The translations under genes and the position numbers were made by a program. From a virus: a stretch of 62,536 nt of DNA. The stretch is taken from positions 1 through 62,536 of the IMG/VR virus record IMGVR_UViG_3300036944_000366. One strand, 5' to 3'. Under the pieces are notes generated by a model. The model did not search any database. It saw only the letters and a program-made list of their open reading frames with translations, and was not told where the DNA came from. This document shows, piece after piece, positions 59,512-62,536 of the stretch (positions are counted from its first letter, which is position 1; each line of letters opens with the position of its first letter).

Positions 59512-60114
59512 ATGGCAACTACAGCTTCCGCTTACGGGCTGCGCCCCGTAAATCGTATCGACGGCATGCCTTATGCTGGCGCTACTTCTCAGTTCTTGGT
59601 TGATCCAGCAGGTCTGGCATCCAATCTGTTCTTCGGCCAAGTCGTTATTCTTAACGCCGCTGGCTACGTTGCTCTGTCAACCGCTACTGGCGCTGACTTG
59701 ACTACCAACAACCTTGGTGGTTCGAGTCTGGGTGCTCTCGGCGTGTTTGTCGGATGCTCTTACATCAACGCTCAAGGTCAGCAAATCTACGGCCAGTACT
59801 ACCCCTCCGGCACAACCGGCGTGGTAACTGCATACGTGGTTACTGATGACAGCGTGACTTTCCAAGCTCAACTGGACGGCGCTGCTGACCAGTCGGACCT
59901 CGGTGCAAACACTTTCTTCGCAGCCGTTCAGAGCACCAGCACTGGTTCTACCCAGACTGGTAACTCGACCAGCGCGTTGGAGTCCACCACCCAGACCGCT
60001 GCTGCCGCGTTCAAAATCATCGGCTTTGCATCCCCTGTGACTGACGCTTACCCAGACGTTCTGGTTAAGTTCAATCCCGGCGCACACGCCTTCTCTAACG
60101 CCGTCGGCATCTAA
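59512..60114 (+). CDS. Capsid decoration / minor head protein (putative)
   Basis: 200 residues, AAGGAGTCCTTAA site. Beta-rich: YGLRPVNRIDGMPYAGATSQ, FFGQVVILNAAGYVALSTAT, GVFVGCSYINAQGQQIYGQY. Small soluble beta proteins directly upstream of the major capsid gene are usually decoration or stabilising proteins. Its ribosome site is as strong as that of the capsid gene, consistent with high copy number. Confidence 0.65.
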   Translation: MATTASAYGLRPVNRIDGMPYAGATSQFLVDPAGLASNLFFGQVVILNAAGYVALSTATGADLTTNNLGGSSLGALGVFVGCSYINAQGQQIYGQYYPSGTTGVVTAYVVTDDSVTFQAQLDGAADQSDLGANTFFAAVQSTSTGSTQTGNSTSALESTTQTAAAAFKIIGFASPVTDAYPDVLVKFNPGAHAFSNAVGI

Positions 60115-60125
60115 GGAGCTAAACC

Positions 60126-61055
60126 ATGGCTATTTCACGCGCACAACTGCTCAAAGAGCTGCTCCCCGGTCTGAACGCTTTGTTCGGTTTGGAATATGCA
60201 CGCTACGGCGAGCAACACAAAGAAATTTACGAAACAGAGAAATCTGAGCGTAGTTTCGAAGAAGAGACCAAGCTGTCCGGTTTTGGCGCTGCTCCTGTCA
60301 AGAACGAAGGCTCCGCCATCGCTTACGACAACGCGCAAGAAGCCTTCACTGCACGCTACACCCACGAAACCATCGCTTTGGGCTTCTCCATCACGGAAGA
60401 AGCTGTGGAAGACAACCTGTACGACAGTCTGTCTGCCCGCTACACCAAGGCGCTGGCTCGCGGTATGGCTTACACCAAGCAAGTTAAAGCTGCTTCGGTG
60501 TTGAACACTGGCTTTGCTGGCACCGCTCTGGGCGGCGACGGCGTGTCTTTGTTCGGTAACAACTCCAGCGGCACTCGCGTTGGTCATCCTTTGGTTGGCG
60601 GTGGTGTGAACTACAACAGCCCAACTACTGGCGTTGACTTGAACGAGACCTCGTTGGAAAACGCTACCATCCAGATCGCTGCGTGGACTGATGAACGCGG
60701 TCTGTTGATCGCTGCCAAGCCAGTCAAGCTGATTATCCCCCCATCATTGATGTTCGTTGCCAAGCGTTTGCTGGACACCGAACTGCGTGTTGGTACTGCT
60801 GACAACGACATCAACGCGTTGAAGCAAATGGGCACGATCTCTGGCGGCTACACCGTCAACAACTTCTTGACCGACAACAACGCTTGGTTCCTGACCACAG
60901 ACGTTCCAAACGGCTTGAAGCATTTCGAGCGTACCGCTCTGGCCACCTCCATGGATGGTGACTTCGACACAGGTAACGTCCGTTACAAGGCCCGCGAGCG
61001 TTATTCGTTCGGCTGGTCTGACCCATTGGGTATGTGGGGTTCTTCGGGCTCTTAA
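60126..61055 (+). CDS. Major capsid protein
   Basis: 309 residues, strong AAGGAGCTAAACC site. N-terminal LLKELLPGLNALFGLEYARY, then FTARYTHETIALGFSITEEA, VEDNLYDSLSARYTKALARG and VKLIIPPSLMFVAKRLLDTE follow the order of HK97-fold capsid proteins of the Mu gpT-like type. The C-terminus (RYKARERYSFGWSDPLGMWG) is the usual P-domain end. No propeptide is evident. A strong terminator follows. Confidence 0.85.
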   Translation: MAISRAQLLKELLPGLNALFGLEYARYGEQHKEIYETEKSERSFEEETKLSGFGAAPVKNEGSAIAYDNAQEAFTARYTHETIALGFSITEEAVEDNLYDSLSARYTKALARGMAYTKQVKAASVLNTGFAGTALGGDGVSLFGNNSSGTRVGHPLVGGGVNYNSPTTGVDLNETSLENATIQIAAWTDERGLLIAAKPVKLIIPPSLMFVAKRLLDTELRVGTADNDINALKQMGTISGGYTVNNFLTDNNAWFLTTDVPNGLKHFERTALATSMDGDFDTGNVRYKARERYSFGWSDPLGMWGSSGS

Positions 61056-61153
61056 TCCGGAATCAGTACGGTAGAGGTGACTGGCCTACCAGTTGTTTAC
61101 CCGTTGGCAACTTAAAAGGAAGTAACGGCATTGGGGTGAGAGACCCCAAACTA

Positions 61154-61176
61154 GGGCCCCCTCGGGGGCCCTTTTT
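61154..61176 (+). terminator. Rho-independent terminator after major capsid gene
   Basis: GGGCCCCC-TC-GGGGGCCC followed by TTTTT. An additional small hairpin GGGGTGAGAGACCCC precedes it at 61135-61149. It would end or reduce transcription after the capsid gene. Confidence 0.8.
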
Positions 61177-61181
61177 ATTTG

Positions 61182-61210
61182 TTGCGCCTCTTTTTCTTTT
61201 GGTGTATATT
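61182..61210 (+). promoter_or_regulatory. Internal sigma-70-type promoter
   Basis: TTGCGC (61182-61187), a 17-base spacer and TATATT (61205-61210) directly behind the terminator. It would restart transcription for the 61300 gene and the tail genes across the junction. The 90 bp between it and the ATG have a hairpin-prone leader and no gene. Confidence 0.5.
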
Positions 61211-61299
61211 GCAAACACTCCCGGACTATCCGGTGTATCTGACGGCTCCGGGCCGACGTCATGCAGACAGATACGCCTTAACTGCATGAAGGAAAAATC

Positions 61300-61833
61300 A
61301 TGGCTCAGACTACTTTCCAAGGCCCAGTTCGTTCGTTGGCTGGCTTCTACACCCAAGGCCCCGCTTCTGTAGTGAACTTGGCTAACGGCACCAACACAGT
61401 GACTCTGGATGTCGCCACATACGCGGGCAAGACCATCCGCACCAACGACGCTACGCTGGTCATCACGCTGCCCACCATCAACGCTACAGCCAATCCTGTG
61501 ACTTCTGGCCCCGGCCAAGACCCCAACACCGTGAACAACGTGGGCACAACCTACACGTTCGTGGTTGAGACTGCCGCAACGGCGTTGTCCATCGTCACTG
61601 ACGGTACAGACAAGTTTGTTGGCTCCATGCTGATGGTTGACACCGACAGCTCCGGCGCTGTGACAGCTTTTGCTCCCGCATCGACCAACGACGTCATCAC
61701 CTTCAACGGCACTACCACCGGTGGTATCGCTGGTTCGACCGTTACCGTGACTGTGTTGGCTGCCAACAAGTACATGGTGACTGGCGTGGCTCTGGCCTCT
61801 GGCTCTGTTGTCACCCCATTCGCTGACGCTTAA
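61300..61833 (+). CDS. Beta-rich virion protein
   Basis: 177 residues, GAAGGAAAAATC site. Thr/Ala/Val-rich strands: VVNLANGTNTVTLDVATYAG, TYTFVVETAATALSIVTDGT, AANKYMVTGVALASGSVVTP. Probably a surface or head-fibre protein. Being framed by its own promoter and terminator suggests separate dosage from the head operon. Confidence 0.65.
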   Translation: MAQTTFQGPVRSLAGFYTQGPASVVNLANGTNTVTLDVATYAGKTIRTNDATLVITLPTINATANPVTSGPGQDPNTVNNVGTTYTFVVETAATALSIVTDGTDKFVGSMLMVDTDSSGAVTAFAPASTNDVITFNGTTTGGIAGSTVTVTVLAANKYMVTGVALASGSVVTPFADA

Positions 61834-61841
61834 TTGATCTC

Positions 61842-61862
61842 GGGGGCTTCGGCCCCTGTTTT
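61842..61862 (+). terminator. GGGGC-TTCG-GCCCC hairpin with T-run
   Basis: A stable UUCG-loop hairpin followed by TGTTTT, 9 bases after the stop of the 61300 gene. It would act as a partial terminator, leaving the next genes at lower expression. Confidence 0.7.
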
Positions 61863-61876
61863 AAAGGAGATTGATT

Positions 61877-62392
61877 ATGACGATGCAAACCGATGTTCTC
61901 AGTGGCCACATACACCAGAGCGGCTACGTTGTTCAGCAGTTTCGTTCGCGGATTAAAGGTCTTTCGGTCAGGGGCACAGCCACTGCGGGAGAAATTGCGC
62001 TTTTCAGCACCGAAATAGACCCCGTTGCAGCTACCTATGCGCAGTCCGGAGCAACAGTCACCATAACTTCGACGGCGCACGGCTTGGTGACAGGCGACAC
62101 TGTTGGTATTTCTTACCAGCCCGGTACAGGCGGAGCCGCCACATCCGGCAACTATGTAGTTACACGCCTGACGGCCGACACGTTTACGGTTGTTAGCCCT
62201 AACCCAAACACGGTTACGGCAGGCGCAGTGTGTAACTACGTTTCTAACGGTACGTGGTTGATGACACTTGATCTGGCGGCAGGCGACACGTTTCAAAACT
62301 ACTTTCTCATCCCCGGGCAAGGTATTTTGTGTGTTCAGCAGTGCTACGCGCTGATGACCAACTTGAACACATGCACGGTGTTCTATGGCTAA
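61877..62392 (+). CDS. Virion protein with tail-type beta domain
   Basis: 171 residues from ATG 61877 (AAAGGAG, 7 bases spacing); an in-frame TTG at 61871 is less likely. VLSGHIHQSGYVVQQFRSRI, then a beta domain ATVTITSTAHGLVTGDTVGI...GNYVVTRLTADTFTVVSP that is also present in the nozzle-like protein at 11198-13636. Likely a small tail or head-fibre part. The stop overlaps the next ATG (ATGGCTAA). Confidence 0.65.
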   Translation: MTMQTDVLSGHIHQSGYVVQQFRSRIKGLSVRGTATAGEIALFSTEIDPVAATYAQSGATVTITSTAHGLVTGDTVGISYQPGTGGAATSGNYVVTRLTADTFTVVSPNPNTVTAGAVCNYVSNGTWLMTLDLAAGDTFQNYFLIPGQGILCVQQCYALMTNLNTCTVFYG

Positions 62393-62536
62393 GACCGCAG
62401 CATGGACACGCAAAGAAGGCAAGTCCGAGAAGGGCGGCTTGAACGCGAAAGGGCGGGCGTCTTACAACAAGGCGAACCCCGGCAAGCCCGGCCTGAAGGC
62501 TCCCCAGCCCGAGGGCGGCAAACGCCGCGACTCTTT
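62385..62536 (+). CDS. Small basic phage protein, 5' part of junction-spanning gene
   Basis: Begins MAKTAAWTRKEGKSEKGG and runs off the window; on the circle it continues at base 128 to the stop at 230, about 84 residues in all. It overlaps the previous gene by 8 bases. See the entry at 1-230 for the rest of the protein. Confidence 0.75.
   Translation, partial: MAKTAAWTRKEGKSEKGGLNAKGRASYNKANPGKPGLKAPQPEGGKRRDS
62410..62536. repeat. Terminal redundancy (copy 2)
   Basis: Identical to bases 1-127. Removing either copy gives the closed circle. Confidence 0.93.

Noticed and set aside
1-62536. tRNA genes or a phage RNA polymerase
   Set aside because: No cloverleaf with a TTCGA-type arm caught my eye and no ORF carries single-subunit RNA polymerase motifs; a tRNA scan would settle the first point.

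Overview
The window is a complete, circularly permuted genome of a tailed phage. Bases 1-127 are identical to bases 62410-62536, so the unique circle is 62,409 bp and one gene runs across the artificial ends. There is no integrase, no host chromosomal gene, no tRNA and no rRNA that I can see. The virion gene set suggests a short-tailed, podovirus-like particle: adaptor-type head-tail proteins, a tail-nozzle-like protein, a beta-helix tailspike and very large internal proteins, with no sheath and no obvious conventional tape-measure gene. No phage RNA polymerase is visible, so host sigma-70-type promoters are expected. The host is probably a Gram-negative bacterium, judged from a GH19-type endolysin, a lipoprotein with a lipobox and GGAG-type ribosome sites. 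A freshwater betaproteobacterium would fit the style of the accessory proteins, but that is a guess.

The genome has two opposed transcription units. The rightward late unit starts at a TTGCAC-18-TATACT promoter at 52733-52762. It runs through packaging and head genes (small terminase, large terminase, portal, GroES-like protein, scaffold, decoration protein, major capsid protein; 52.8-61.1 kb). A terminator after the capsid gene is followed by an internal promoter and more virion genes (61.3-62.4 kb). The unit continues across the junction into small basic proteins, head-tail adaptors, fibre-like proteins and the tailspike (0-9.7 kb), then lysis genes (9.7-11.2 kb) and the tail nozzle. Next come a free-standing HNH endonuclease and four internal virion proteins, ending with a 2,476-residue polyvalent protein that carries a zinc-protease motif (to 27.4 kb).

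The leftward unit (52.4 to 27.4 kb, read right to left) carries replication and host-takeover genes. Its promoter-distal part holds the replication core: an AEP primase-helicase, an SSB-like protein, a SNF2-type helicase, HNH, RecB-like and VRR-NUC nucleases, a family A DNA polymerase and a DUF3310 protein. Its middle part (39.9-44.6 kb) is a dense array of small overlapping genes, several assembled from the same protein modules. Its promoter-proximal part (44.6-52.4 kb) holds RtcB RNA ligase, a NinX-like protein, an M20/M28-type metallopeptidase, a large acidic cysteine-containing protein and small orphans.

The most unusual non-coding features lie in the promoter-proximal part. Eight copies of an AGAGAGAA/TTCTCTCT palindrome occur between 47.4 and 52.2 kb. 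A 420-bp AT-rich gene-free block (50972-51391) is bracketed by inverted copies of a GGACAGTCCGGACAG element and contains two further hairpins; it is my best candidate for an early control region or replication origin.
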